Below, piece after piece: positions 17,252 through 24,742 of a DNA stretch of 64,000 nucleotides. The DNA comes from Clostridia bacterium. Lineage in GTDB: Bacteria > Bacillota > Clostridia > Christensenellales > Aristaeellaceae. The translations under genes and the position numbers were made by a program. Under the pieces are notes generated by a model. The model was not told where the DNA came from. It did not search any database and saw only the letters and a program-made list of their open reading frames with translations. Position 1 is the first letter of the stretch. The number at the start of each line of letters is the position of its first letter. Location of the stretch: the NCBI GenBank assembly GCA_017404985.1, contig JAFRBK010000019.1, positions 1 through 64,000 of the forward strand. Reading direction: 5' to 3'.

Positions 17252-18271
17252 ATGAAAATTCAGAAACTGAAACAAAACAGGATCCTGATGACGGTTCTGC
17301 AGGGATTGCTCCTGCTTGTAATCCTGTCTATACTGTTTTCCGTATGCATCAATCTGCTGATGACCGGAGTCAGGGCTGACATGAATGCTTTAAATGAAAA
17401 AATCGCCGAACAGCAGATTGCGGTCACGGAAGAAAATGCGCAGGAGATCAATGACAGCCTGGAAGCGCTGAACGAAGCAAGAGCGGCGCTGGAACAATAC
17501 GAAGAAGCCTCAGAGACCCGGAAGCTTCTGGCAGTCATCATGTATACCGCATTTGCCCTGCTGTTCCTGCTGAGGGCTTTGATCACCAGGGACAATTGGC
17601 ACCTGAACCTGTTCCGGTACGGGATTGGTTCCCTGCTTTTTGCCGCCTGTGCCGGAATCTTTCTTTTCACTGATTCAGAAAAAGCATACATCCCGGTGGT
17701 TGTTCTCCATGTGGCTGCCCTGACCGTGGATCATGTCTTCTCTGTCATCAGGAATCACAAAGTCCGCAATGTGATCCCAAGGGTACTTTTCATCCTGATT
17801 CTTCTGTTCATTGCGGTCCTGGCGTTTCTGCTGGGCGGCAGTACCGCGCTGCTCTATCTGCTGGTCCTGACTGTTCCCCGGATCTTCTACTACATTGCAC
17901 AGATCGTTTTCTCCCGGATCAAAATGGATGTGCTGCGCAAAATCATGAGAAAAACCTACGCGGCTGAAATCCTGTTCGGAATGTTCCTGCTGATTGTCGC
18001 CTTCTCCATTGTCCTTCCGCAGTTTGAACCCGGCATTCCTTCCTTTGAAGACGCGCTCTGGTACTGTTTCGCGATTGTTACGACCATCGGATTCGGCGAT
18101 TTCACGGCCGCCACCCTTCCGGGCAGGGCCATTTCCGTGGCCCTCGGACTCTACGGCATCATCGTAGTCGCGCTGATTACATCCATCATTGTCAACTTCT
18201 ACAATGAAACCAAAAACACCGCGGATCCGGATGCCACGGAAGAAATGAAAACCGCGGAACATGCTGAATGA
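17252..18271 (+). CDS. Potassium-channel-like membrane protein
   Basis: 339 residues. An N-terminal membrane helix (13-36) is followed by a predicted coiled coil outside or inside the membrane (about 42-85, rich in Glu, Ala and Gln), then four to five helices. The C-terminal pore module (about 240-320) has the selectivity filter TIGFGD (278-283) between two helices, as in two-TM K+ channels (Ion_trans_2). No RCK/TrkA domain is attached. The tail is short and acidic. The extra N-terminal coiled coil is not standard for a bacterial K+ channel and may drive assembly. The gene is a single transcription unit with its own promoter. Confidence 0.82.
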   Translation: MKIQKLKQNRILMTVLQGLLLLVILSILFSVCINLLMTGVRADMNALNEKIAEQQIAVTEENAQEINDSLEALNEARAALEQYEEASETRKLLAVIMYTAFALLFLLRALITRDNWHLNLFRYGIGSLLFAACAGIFLFTDSEKAYIPVVVLHVAALTVDHVFSVIRNHKVRNVIPRVLFILILLFIAVLAFLLGGSTALLYLLVLTVPRIFYYIAQIVFSRIKMDVLRKIMRKTYAAEILFGMFLLIVAFSIVLPQFEPGIPSFEDALWYCFAIVTTIGFGDFTAATLPGRAISVALGLYGIIVVALITSIIVNFYNETKNTADPDATEEMKTAEHAE

Positions 18272-18331
18272 CAATCCTAAAGCGAGAGTGAGTGGTAACT
18301 CTTTTCAAACAGGGCTCCTGACAATAAGAGG

Positions 18332-18355
18332 TTGATATAATGTATATTGTATCAA
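18332..18355. promoter_or_regulatory. 24-bp operator-like dyad
   Basis: The outer arms are TTGATA and TATCAA, and the two 12-base halves match at 10 of 12 positions when one is inverted. The site contains a TATAAT-like stretch and is followed at 18393 by a weak ribosome binding site and a 21-codon ORF. It looks like a regulator binding site left from a promoter whose gene has been lost. Confidence 0.4.
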
Positions 18356-18471
18356 GTTGCTCCATATCGGTTTGAAAGGAACTGAGGCTCTCATGGGACC
18401 GAAGCTTAACGAGAGAAAGAGGTTACGCCAGATACAGAAGCACATCTTGGCAATGTAATTTGAACCGTTTA

Positions 18472-18594
18472 CCTATTCGCTAAGGGTTGTATCGTCGGCG
18501 AATTGGCGAATAGGCGAATAGAGGTCTCCAGACCTTGATAAATAATGCTTGCCTATTCGCCAGTCATCGGTCAAATTGGCGAATAGGCGAATAG
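18472..18594. repeat. Duplicated hairpin repeat (REP-like)
   Basis: Two similar units. Each begins with CCTATTCGC (18472-18480 and 18552-18560) and ends with an identical 21-base stretch (18501-18521 and 18574-18594) containing GGCGAATAGGCGAATAG. In the second unit 18551-18562 pairs perfectly over 12 bp with 18577-18588 around a 14-base loop; in the first unit a 9-bp stem forms. The gap 18272-19276 holds no intact gene. Confidence 0.7.
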
Positions 18595-18919
18595 GATTAA
18601 CATATTTTTCCAGAAAACAGTTCTATGAATTATCTTTTCGTAACAAAGCTCATAAGAACAAGTAACCAAAGCATCCCATATCCAATGCCCGGCTCAGTTT
18701 GTGACTCGAATTTTTTGTGTCTCGTTCGTTCCAGAACGTAATGAAACTCAAAAAAAGTGAAACTCAAACTGTGATATGATTCGTGATGCCCGGCGATTCG
18801 AGTACGCACCCGTGTACACTCAAAAAACAGTACACTCAAAACTTGATACGGCAACAGCAGAATGGAAATACCGGTCAAAAAGATGACCAGCGCTGTTTCA
18901 GGAGGCGGTGATACTAAAG

Positions 18920-18935
18920 AAAAGTGTTACTAAAA
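18920..18935 (-). repeat. Right copy of the 16-bp inverted repeat
   Basis: AAAAGTGTTACTAAAA, the exact reverse complement of 17107-17122. A TACTAAA a few bases upstream (18912-18918) repeats its end. Confidence 0.6.
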
Positions 18936-18960
18936 CGAGTACAGGCGAAACCGGAAACAC

Positions 18961-19152
18961 CCTTGCTTCATCTTTGAAGGCGGTTACAGTTATTCCGTAT
19001 TTGAAGGCTGTACCGCGCTTCTGCAGGATATGGCTGTCGACAACGAGGCCCTGATCAACTATCTCAAATCCCTGCCGGACGGCGCACTGCAGGAACGCTA
19101 CGGCGATCCCTACGGAGACGGCCGCATCGTAGCTGTTGGCGGAAACACTTAA
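18961..19152 (+). pseudogene. C-terminal fragment of a 5'-nucleotidase family protein
   Basis: An open frame without start or ribosome binding site, ending at TAA 19150. The residues FEGGYSYSVFEGC, then INYLKSLPDGALQERYGDPY and GDGRIVAVGG match the end of a 5'-nucleotidase C-terminal domain (substrate-stacking aromatics, then a final GRI strand). Only about 60 residues of a protein of 500 or more remain. It marks a deletion or recombination end point. Confidence 0.6.
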
Positions 19153-19273
19153 GATGATTACCGCCCCCTTTCCACTCTCCCCATCATGACAAGCGAAAAT
19201 CATTTCCTTTAAAGGATTTCTTCATTCTGTTAAAAATAAAATGTCCGCGGGCATTGAGCCGAAAGGTATCTCA

Positions 19274-19282
19274 TGGTAAAAT
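19274..19282 (+). promoter_or_regulatory. Extended -10 of the flippase-GT-acyltransferase operon
   Basis: TGGTAAAAT about 75 bases before the GTG start at 19356; the -35 is not clear. Confidence 0.4.
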
Positions 19283-19355
19283 ATGTCATGTTGGCTTTAT
19301 CCAGCCGATTTATTCGATATGACCCGAAGAAACGAGGAGGGGCACTGTTATAAAC

Positions 19356-20402
19356 GTGAGTGAACCGAAGCAGAAACCAACAAAAAAGTGGATATGGACG
19401 CTTCTCTTTGTCCTGATCAATATTGCCGTCGTAGCCGCAACCGCGATCAACGAGTTTTCGGGAGGCGCCCAAGGTTCCGCCGCGCTTGTTTTTACCAAAA
19501 GCGCGTTGCTTTACCTGGCGTGCTGCTTTCTGTGCCTTGTTGTTGTTTTCCTTGCGGAATCCACGAAATACTGGCTGATGATGCGCTCCCTGGGAGAAAA
19601 GCCTTCCTTCCGCATCGCCTTTGAAACCGCCGCCCTCGGAAAATACTACGACTGCATTACGCCCTCCGGCGCCGGGGGCCAGCCGTTCCAGATCCTCTGG
19701 CTGCACCGGCATGGCTATTCCAGCGGCGGATCCTCCGCCATGACGATTACCGGCTTCATCACCATGCAGGCCGGCTTCATCCTCCTGGCGCTCGGCGTGT
19801 TTATCACCTGGCGTTCCGTTGAACTGGAAGCCATCCGCTACACTGCCTATTTCGGCCTGCTGCTCTTTTCCCTGATTCCGGTGCTCCTGGCCTCTTTTTC
19901 CTTTATGCCTGACACCGTGAAGAAGATCATCTCCGCGGCAATCCGCCTTGGCGCACGGCTGAAGCTGGTGAAAAAGCCGGAAGAAACCACGGAGAAGCTC
20001 ATCGGGATGCTGGACAGCTATCACCAGAGCTTTTCCGTCATCGCAAAGGACAAGCTGACCCTGGTCTGCCTTCTGCTCCTTTCGCTGATTTACCGGGTTG
20101 CCCTGTGCAGCCTGCCCTTCTTCGTGCTGAAGATGTTCGGCGCACAGGTCAGCTTCATCCGCATCTTTGCCACCACCGTCTATCTGTACGCATCCATCGC
20201 GCTGGTTCCGACGCCTGGGAACGCCGGCGCGGCGGAAGGCGCTTTCTACCTGGTGTTCTCCGCCATGAAGTCGGACGGTGTATTCTGGGCCATGCTGATC
20301 TGGCGGCTGTTCTCCTTCTATTCATTCATTCTGGTCGGCGCGGGAGTCTACGCCGTCAACGCGCTGCAGAAAAGGCGCCGCAAGGGAGGTGAATCCGCAT
20401 GA
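19356..20402 (+). CDS. Flippase-like LPG_synthase_TM / UPF0104 membrane protein
   Basis: 348 residues from a GTG at 19356, the first start after an in-frame TAA; GAGGAGGGG lies upstream at a rather long distance. It has eight or so membrane helices and the family's conserved parts (KYYDCITPSGAGGQPFQI near the middle of the first half; VPTPGNAGAAEGAF near the C-terminus). It corresponds to the membrane half of MprF-type proteins (YbhN/AglD group), which are thought to move lipids or lipid-linked sugars. It starts an operon: its stop overlaps the glycosyltransferase gene (ATGA). Confidence 0.82.
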   Translation: MSEPKQKPTKKWIWTLLFVLINIAVVAATAINEFSGGAQGSAALVFTKSALLYLACCFLCLVVVFLAESTKYWLMMRSLGEKPSFRIAFETAALGKYYDCITPSGAGGQPFQILWLHRHGYSSGGSSAMTITGFITMQAGFILLALGVFITWRSVELEAIRYTAYFGLLLFSLIPVLLASFSFMPDTVKKIISAAIRLGARLKLVKKPEETTEKLIGMLDSYHQSFSVIAKDKLTLVCLLLLSLIYRVALCSLPFFVLKMFGAQVSFIRIFATTVYLYASIALVPTPGNAGAAEGAFYLVFSAMKSDGVFWAMLIWRLFSFYSFILVGAGVYAVNALQKRRRKGGESA

Positions 20403-21577
20403 GCGCTGCCGTCCGATCCGTCCAGTTTATCGACAATTACTTTCCCGTGATCGACGGGGTTACGGAAACCGTTCACGAATATGCCACCCACATGAACGCC
20501 CCGGTCGTCTGTCCGGCAATGACGGCGCATTATCAGGAAACCTATCAGTTTCCGTATAAACTGCTGCCCAGCCGAACTTTCCGGATCCCTGCCTCCCGCT
20601 ATTCCTGTGCGTTCCCGGATCTGGACGGAAAACTGGCCAGTCTCATTGCGGCGGAAGCACCGCAGATTTTTCATGTGCACAGCCCTTCCCTGCTGGGTTC
20701 ATATGCAGTCCGCCTGGGGAAAAAGCAGAAGATTCCGGTGGTCGCCACGTTCCACTCCAAGTACTACGATGCGATCCTTGCGTTCACGAAGAGCCGCGCC
20801 ATCTCAAAGACCATGACGGACCGGATTGTGAAGCTCTACGAGCAGTGCGACGCGGTCTGGGCCTGCTCGGAGGAAACCGGGGAGACCATGCGGTCATACG
20901 GGTTCAGCAAGCCCTATTCCGTGATGCCCAACGGCACCGATGTGTCCGTACCGGAAAACACGGAGGAACTGAAGGCGCAGGCGGCCGCCCGCTTTCAGAT
21001 TCCCGGTGATAAGCATGTGCTGCTGTTTGTCGGCCAGCAGATCTGGTATAAGAATCAGCGCCTGATCCTGGACGCGTTCCGGCTGCTTTGCGATGCGGGC
21101 AATGATTATTTTCTCATCATGGTTGGCACCGGCAAAGATGAGAAGGACATTGCCCGCTATGCCGCGTCCCTGGGACTAACGGAGGCGCAGGTGCGCTTCA
21201 CAGGCCAGGTCCGGGACCGGGACCTGCTCCGGGGCATCTATCTGAACGCGGATCTGCTGTTTTTCCCTTCCGTGTTCGACAATGCGCCGCTGGTTCTGCG
21301 GGAGGCGGCCGTGCTGGGCGTGCCCACGCTGGCCACGGAAGGTTCCAACGCAGCCGGCGCCATCCGGAAGAACGTGAACGGCTTCACTGCCGCAGCCACG
21401 CCGAAAGATATGAGCAATGAAATCCACCGGATTTTCGCGGAGGAGGATGTTCGCGGAATCGGCCGGTGCGCACGGGAGACGATCCCGCTTTCCTGGGAAA
21501 AACTGATCCCCATCGTGCAGGAACAGTATCAGGCCGTGATCGCACAATACGCGCAGGACAGAAAAACAACCCCGTGA
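20399..21577 (+). CDS. GT4 glycosyltransferase (diacylglycerol glucosyltransferase type)
   Basis: 392 residues, GT-B fold. The N-terminal half has DNYFPVIDGVTETVHEYA and FHVHSPSLLG, and the C-terminal half VLLFVGQQIWYKNQRLILDAF and the nucleotide-sugar motif PSVFDNAPLVLREAAVLGVPTL (the family's E-x7-E region, with the first E replaced by D). The best general match is the 1,2-diacylglycerol 3-glucosyltransferase group that makes membrane glycolipids or lipoteichoic acid anchors. The coupled flippase-like gene upstream and the acyltransferase downstream support a membrane lipid role. GGGAGGTG precedes the ATG at 20399. Confidence 0.82.
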   Translation: MSAAVRSVQFIDNYFPVIDGVTETVHEYATHMNAPVVCPAMTAHYQETYQFPYKLLPSRTFRIPASRYSCAFPDLDGKLASLIAAEAPQIFHVHSPSLLGSYAVRLGKKQKIPVVATFHSKYYDAILAFTKSRAISKTMTDRIVKLYEQCDAVWACSEETGETMRSYGFSKPYSVMPNGTDVSVPENTEELKAQAAARFQIPGDKHVLLFVGQQIWYKNQRLILDAFRLLCDAGNDYFLIMVGTGKDEKDIARYAASLGLTEAQVRFTGQVRDRDLLRGIYLNADLLFFPSVFDNAPLVLREAAVLGVPTLATEGSNAAGAIRKNVNGFTAAATPKDMSNEIHRIFAEEDVRGIGRCARETIPLSWEKLIPIVQEQYQAVIAQYAQDRKTTP

Positions 21578-21663
21578 CATTTGCCACGGGGCGGAAAAAA
21601 ATTCGCTGGGTCAGCAGGTTTCCGAATCGCTTTCCCGAAAAAATCATTCAGCAGGAGCGAATC

Positions 21664-22452
21664 ATGCAAAATCCCGATCAACCCCGAAACGAAAAACAGC
21701 CGCGGCTTTACCGTCTGGTGGCCTGGGCTGTGTTTCGCCTGTCTCCGAAATACACCCTGTCCGGTGCGGAGCATTTTCCGGATGAATCCTGCGTGATCGT
21801 CGGCAACCATGCCCAGATATACGGTCCCCTGGCCGCGGAGTTTTATATGCCGCGTCCCCACGCCACCTGGTGCATCGGGGAAATGATGGACCGGAAGCAG
21901 GTTCCGGCCTACGCCTTCCAGGACTTCTGGTCCATGAAGCCCGAAAGGACCCATTGGTTCTATCGGCTGCTGAGCCGGCTGATTGCCCCGATCGCGGAGT
22001 ATCTTTTCACCCATGCGCACACGATTCCGGTATACCGGGACGCGCGGGTGGTGACGACCTTCCGGAAGTCCATCGACGACCTTCAGGCGGGGACGGACGT
22101 GGTCATTTTACCGGAAAGCGCCGCCCCCTTCAACGGGATCCTCTGGCAGTTTCAGGAGCACTTTGTCGAACTGGCCAAACTGTATTACCGGAGAACGGGC
22201 AGGATCCTTTCCTTCGTGCCGATGTACGTCACCCCCCGGCTGAAGATCATCTCCTTCGGCGCGCCGGTGCGCTATAACCCGGAGGCGCCGGACGTTGATG
22301 AGGACTCCCGCATCTGCGCCGCCCTGATGCATGCGATCACAGGCCTGGCCGCGGCGCTGCCGCCGCACCGTGTCATTCCATACCCCAACATTCCCAAGGA
22401 TCAGTATCCGATGAACACAGACGCCTTTCCGGATTCCACTCCCGCGGAATGA
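21664..22452 (+). CDS. Acyltransferase-like protein (PlsC fold)
   Basis: 262 residues from the ATG at 21664, preceded by AGGAGCG. It has the lysophospholipid acyltransferase build: VIVGNHAQIYGP stands where the catalytic NHxxxxD is expected, and VVILPESAAPF where FPEG is expected. The His is kept but the Asp position reads Gly or Pro, so classical glycerol-phosphate acyltransferase chemistry is not assured. The gene is 86 bp downstream of the glycosyltransferase in the same direction, so it probably modifies the same lipid. There are no clear membrane helices apart from a hydrophobic N-terminal stretch (LVAWAVFRL). Confidence 0.65.
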   Translation: MQNPDQPRNEKQPRLYRLVAWAVFRLSPKYTLSGAEHFPDESCVIVGNHAQIYGPLAAEFYMPRPHATWCIGEMMDRKQVPAYAFQDFWSMKPERTHWFYRLLSRLIAPIAEYLFTHAHTIPVYRDARVVTTFRKSIDDLQAGTDVVILPESAAPFNGILWQFQEHFVELAKLYYRRTGRILSFVPMYVTPRLKIISFGAPVRYNPEAPDVDEDSRICAALMHAITGLAAALPPHRVIPYPNIPKDQYPMNTDAFPDSTPAE

Positions 22453-22502
22453 GGCACTGAGAGGACCCAAACAGGGAGGAAGATCCGGATCTTTGGGGAG
22501 GA

Positions 22503-23486
22503 TTATGCCGCGGGAGCAAGTTCTTCTTCCGTTTCATCAGCCGGATCCACATAGGGTTCTCCCCATGCATTGGTCATTTCCGACAGCTTGTTGAATACTT
22601 CCTCCGGTCCGTCGCCGAAACCGAAAGCAACAGCACTGTTGATGATCCGGCCGTTTCTTAATTCCCGCGAGACGCAACGGCATGCGGCTTCATTTGGCTT
22701 TGCGGGACGAAACACGGCCTTCACGTTGTATCCCGCTTCCTCAAAAGGTTTGATATAGCTTTCCATCAGTTCATCAAAATCTGACGCTACGATCGGAATA
22801 ATGACGTTGACACCTTTCATGCTTCCGGTCAGGAATTCCTGCATCGCGTCATCCATGATAGCAAAGCTTTCAAAATGCACGGCATCCGCTGCACATCCGT
22901 GACTTTCCTGATATTCCGGAATCAGTTTCTTTACTTCGTCACAATCCAGAATAAAGGCACCAATTTCTTCGCTGATCGGTTCTGCAAGATTAGTGGATTT
23001 TCCGGAAGCGGGAAGCCCGAGAGCAAGGATCATTTTGTAATCTCTGTTCAGCGGGCCGTCATAAGCAATCTTATGCTTTCCGGTCTCCGGATTGATCTTC
23101 TTGGTCCGGGCGGAGCCGTAGGCCAGGAATTTATCCCTGATTTCCTTCCGCAGAGCGTCACGCTCCGGAGTATTAATTTCCAGTGTATTCCCGTAAAGCG
23201 CTTTATAGTACGCGCTGAGAGAATCAATCTGGGCGACCACATGATTGGCTTTGAGTTCTTCCATGGACAAATAGTCCCCGCTTTCGATGCGATCGTACAG
23301 TGTTTTCGCCTCGTCACCCGTGATAATCAAATGATCCTTATCCGGCTCCCAGGTCACCGGAACCACTCCGTCCATCAGACACTCGGCAGCCTTTGCTTCC
23401 CGCTCCTCAGGAGTTTCGGCACAGGCAGCCCCTGCAACAAGGCATACAATCGCAGCAACAACCAGTATTCTTTTCAGAGTTTTCAT
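22503..23486 (-). CDS. Secreted zeta-toxin-fold kinase
   Basis: 327 residues from the ATG at 23486 (AAGGAGA eight bases upstream). A signal peptide (RILVVAAIVCLVAGAACA/E, cleavage after Ala23) is followed by about 130 helical residues and then a zeta-toxin/polynucleotide-kinase-like P-loop: Walker A GLPASGKST (157-165), and ILDCDEVKKLIPEY (179-192), which holds the Asp that zeta toxins use as base. The conserved block AGYNVKAVFRPAKPNEA and late Arg residues also fit. Cytoplasmic zeta toxins phosphorylate UDP-sugar precursors and are held by an epsilon antitoxin. No antitoxin gene is adjacent, and export of a nucleotide-dependent kinase is odd. A strong promoter precedes it. Confidence 0.75.
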   Translation of the reverse strand: MKTLKRILVVAAIVCLVAGAACAETPEEREAKAAECLMDGVVPVTWEPDKDHLIITGDEAKTLYDRIESGDYLSMEELKANHVVAQIDSLSAYYKALYGNTLEINTPERDALRKEIRDKFLAYGSARTKKINPETGKHKIAYDGPLNRDYKMILALGLPASGKSTNLAEPISEEIGAFILDCDEVKKLIPEYQESHGCAADAVHFESFAIMDDAMQEFLTGSMKGVNVIIPIVASDFDELMESYIKPFEEAGYNVKAVFRPAKPNEAACRCVSRELRNGRIINSAVAFGFGDGPEEVFNKLSEMTNAWGEPYVDPADETEEELAPAA

Positions 23487-23561
23487 GGATGAAGTCTCCT
23501 TTTCTCGTGATTTATCCGCTTTCTTCGAAAAGCCGATGGCCCTCAAAATTGCCTTGATAAA

Positions 23562-23590
23562 ATTATATAATTTAAAAGGGAAAAAATCAA
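23562..23590 (-). promoter_or_regulatory. Promoter of the secreted zeta-toxin-like gene
   Basis: On the minus strand TTGATT (23590-23585), a 17-base spacer and TATAAT (23567-23562), in an AT-rich surround. The leader to the start codon is about 70 bases. Confidence 0.75.
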
Positions 23591-23752
23591 CCTGACCAAA
23601 TTTGGAATGTGAACACTGTGTAAACAACAGCTTGTTTTGCTGCCGGAGTCCCCTGCCCCTCCTTGTCGAAATACACAGAACCCCGGCAGGAAGGAACAGC
23701 TGTTTTTTTTGCCGAATATTTTATAGGATGACGTTAAATCGGAGGGGCGAAC

Positions 23753-24706
23753 ATGGATATTTCAATTCTTCTTGGGCTGCAGGATTTCAGGAACGGCGCG
23801 GGCGCATTCCTTGCGGAATTCATGAAAAAGATGACCTTTCTGGGCGAGCTGAACACAGCCCTTGTCCTTCTCGCTATTCTTTACTGGTGTGTGCAGAAGG
23901 AGCTGGGCACATATCTGATGATGGGCTGGTGCGGAAACCGCCTGCTGAACGGCGCGCTGAAGGTGACCGCCTGTGTCTACCGCCCATGGATCAGGGACGC
24001 CCGCATTGTGCCCTACGGCGATTCCATCACCACCGCCACAGGCTATTCCTTCCCAAGCGGTCACAGTATGAATGCCGCAACGCTGTACGGCGGGCTGGCA
24101 GTCAGAAAAGGAACATCCCGGGGATTACGGATCGTTACCTTGGTGATTGTCGCCCTGGTCGCCTTCAGCCGGATTTTCCTTGGCGTGCATACGCCGCAGG
24201 ATATCCTGGTCGGCATTGGGGCCGGCATTCTGGTGATGTGGCTGACCGGCAAACTGATGTCATGGGTTGAAACACATCCGGAAAAGGACTGGATCGTGGT
24301 CTGCGTCGGGATCGGCCTGACTGCAGCGCTTGCGGTATATGCCGCGGTGAAGCCTTATCCGGAAGATTATGACGCAAATGGGAAATTGATTGTGGACGGC
24401 GCCAAAATGGCCAACGATACCTTCAAGGCCGTCGGCTGGGTGGTCGCGTTTCTGACTGGCTGGGTCCTGGAGCGCCGTTTTGTCGGCTTTTCCACAGAGG
24501 TTTCCGTTCAGAAGAAGCTGATGCGCGCCGTGTCCGGTTTGCTTGGCTTCTATGCGTTCAGCCTGATCCTGATGCCCTGGATCAAGGAGTGGCTCCCCGG
24601 CCCCGCCGGAACAATCATCTCCTGCTTTGTCCAGATGCTGTATATCTCCTTTCTCTTCCCGTGGTGCATCAAGCGCTTCGAAAAAAACGGGAGCAGGGCG
24701 AAATGA
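23753..24706 (+). CDS. PAP2-family membrane phosphatase
   Basis: 317 residues with GGAGGGG before the ATG. All three PAP2 motifs are present: KVTACVYRP (motif 1), PSGHS (motif 2) and SRIFLGVHTPQD (motif 3), with catalytic His residues in motifs 2 and 3. About eight membrane helices. It is likely to remove phosphate from a lipid phosphate such as undecaprenyl pyrophosphate or phosphatidic acid at the outer face. The C-terminal 100 residues add helices beyond the minimal fold. Its last codons overlap a terminator that serves the convergent gene. Confidence 0.88.
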   Translation: MDISILLGLQDFRNGAGAFLAEFMKKMTFLGELNTALVLLAILYWCVQKELGTYLMMGWCGNRLLNGALKVTACVYRPWIRDARIVPYGDSITTATGYSFPSGHSMNAATLYGGLAVRKGTSRGLRIVTLVIVALVAFSRIFLGVHTPQDILVGIGAGILVMWLTGKLMSWVETHPEKDWIVVCVGIGLTAALAVYAAVKPYPEDYDANGKLIVDGAKMANDTFKAVGWVVAFLTGWVLERRFVGFSTEVSVQKKLMRAVSGLLGFYAFSLILMPWIKEWLPGPAGTIISCFVQMLYISFLFPWCIKRFEKNGSRAK

Positions 24707-24722
24707 TGAAGCCCTGCTCCCG
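24681..24722 (-). terminator. Terminator of the 428-aa membrane protein gene, inside the end of the PAP2 gene
   Basis: A 12-bp GC-rich stem (24688-24699 with 24711-24722) around an 11-base loop, followed on the minus strand by seven T residues (24687-24681). The PAP2 stop codon lies in the loop. No T-tract exists on the plus side. Confidence 0.8.
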
Positions 24723-24742
24723 GCCGGAATCCCCTTGCGACG

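Noticed and set aside
18393-18458. 21-codon ORF (MGPKLNERKRLRQIQKHILA...) after the dyad, with a weak ribosome binding site
   Set aside because: It has the look of a DNA- or RNA-binding start but no match I recognise and no continuation in any frame; it is noted with the dyad only.
18721-18850. ACTCAAA-type short direct repeats
   Set aside because: Four loosely spaced heptamers in AT-rich decayed DNA, with unequal spacing and no dyad; not enough to call an array or operator set.
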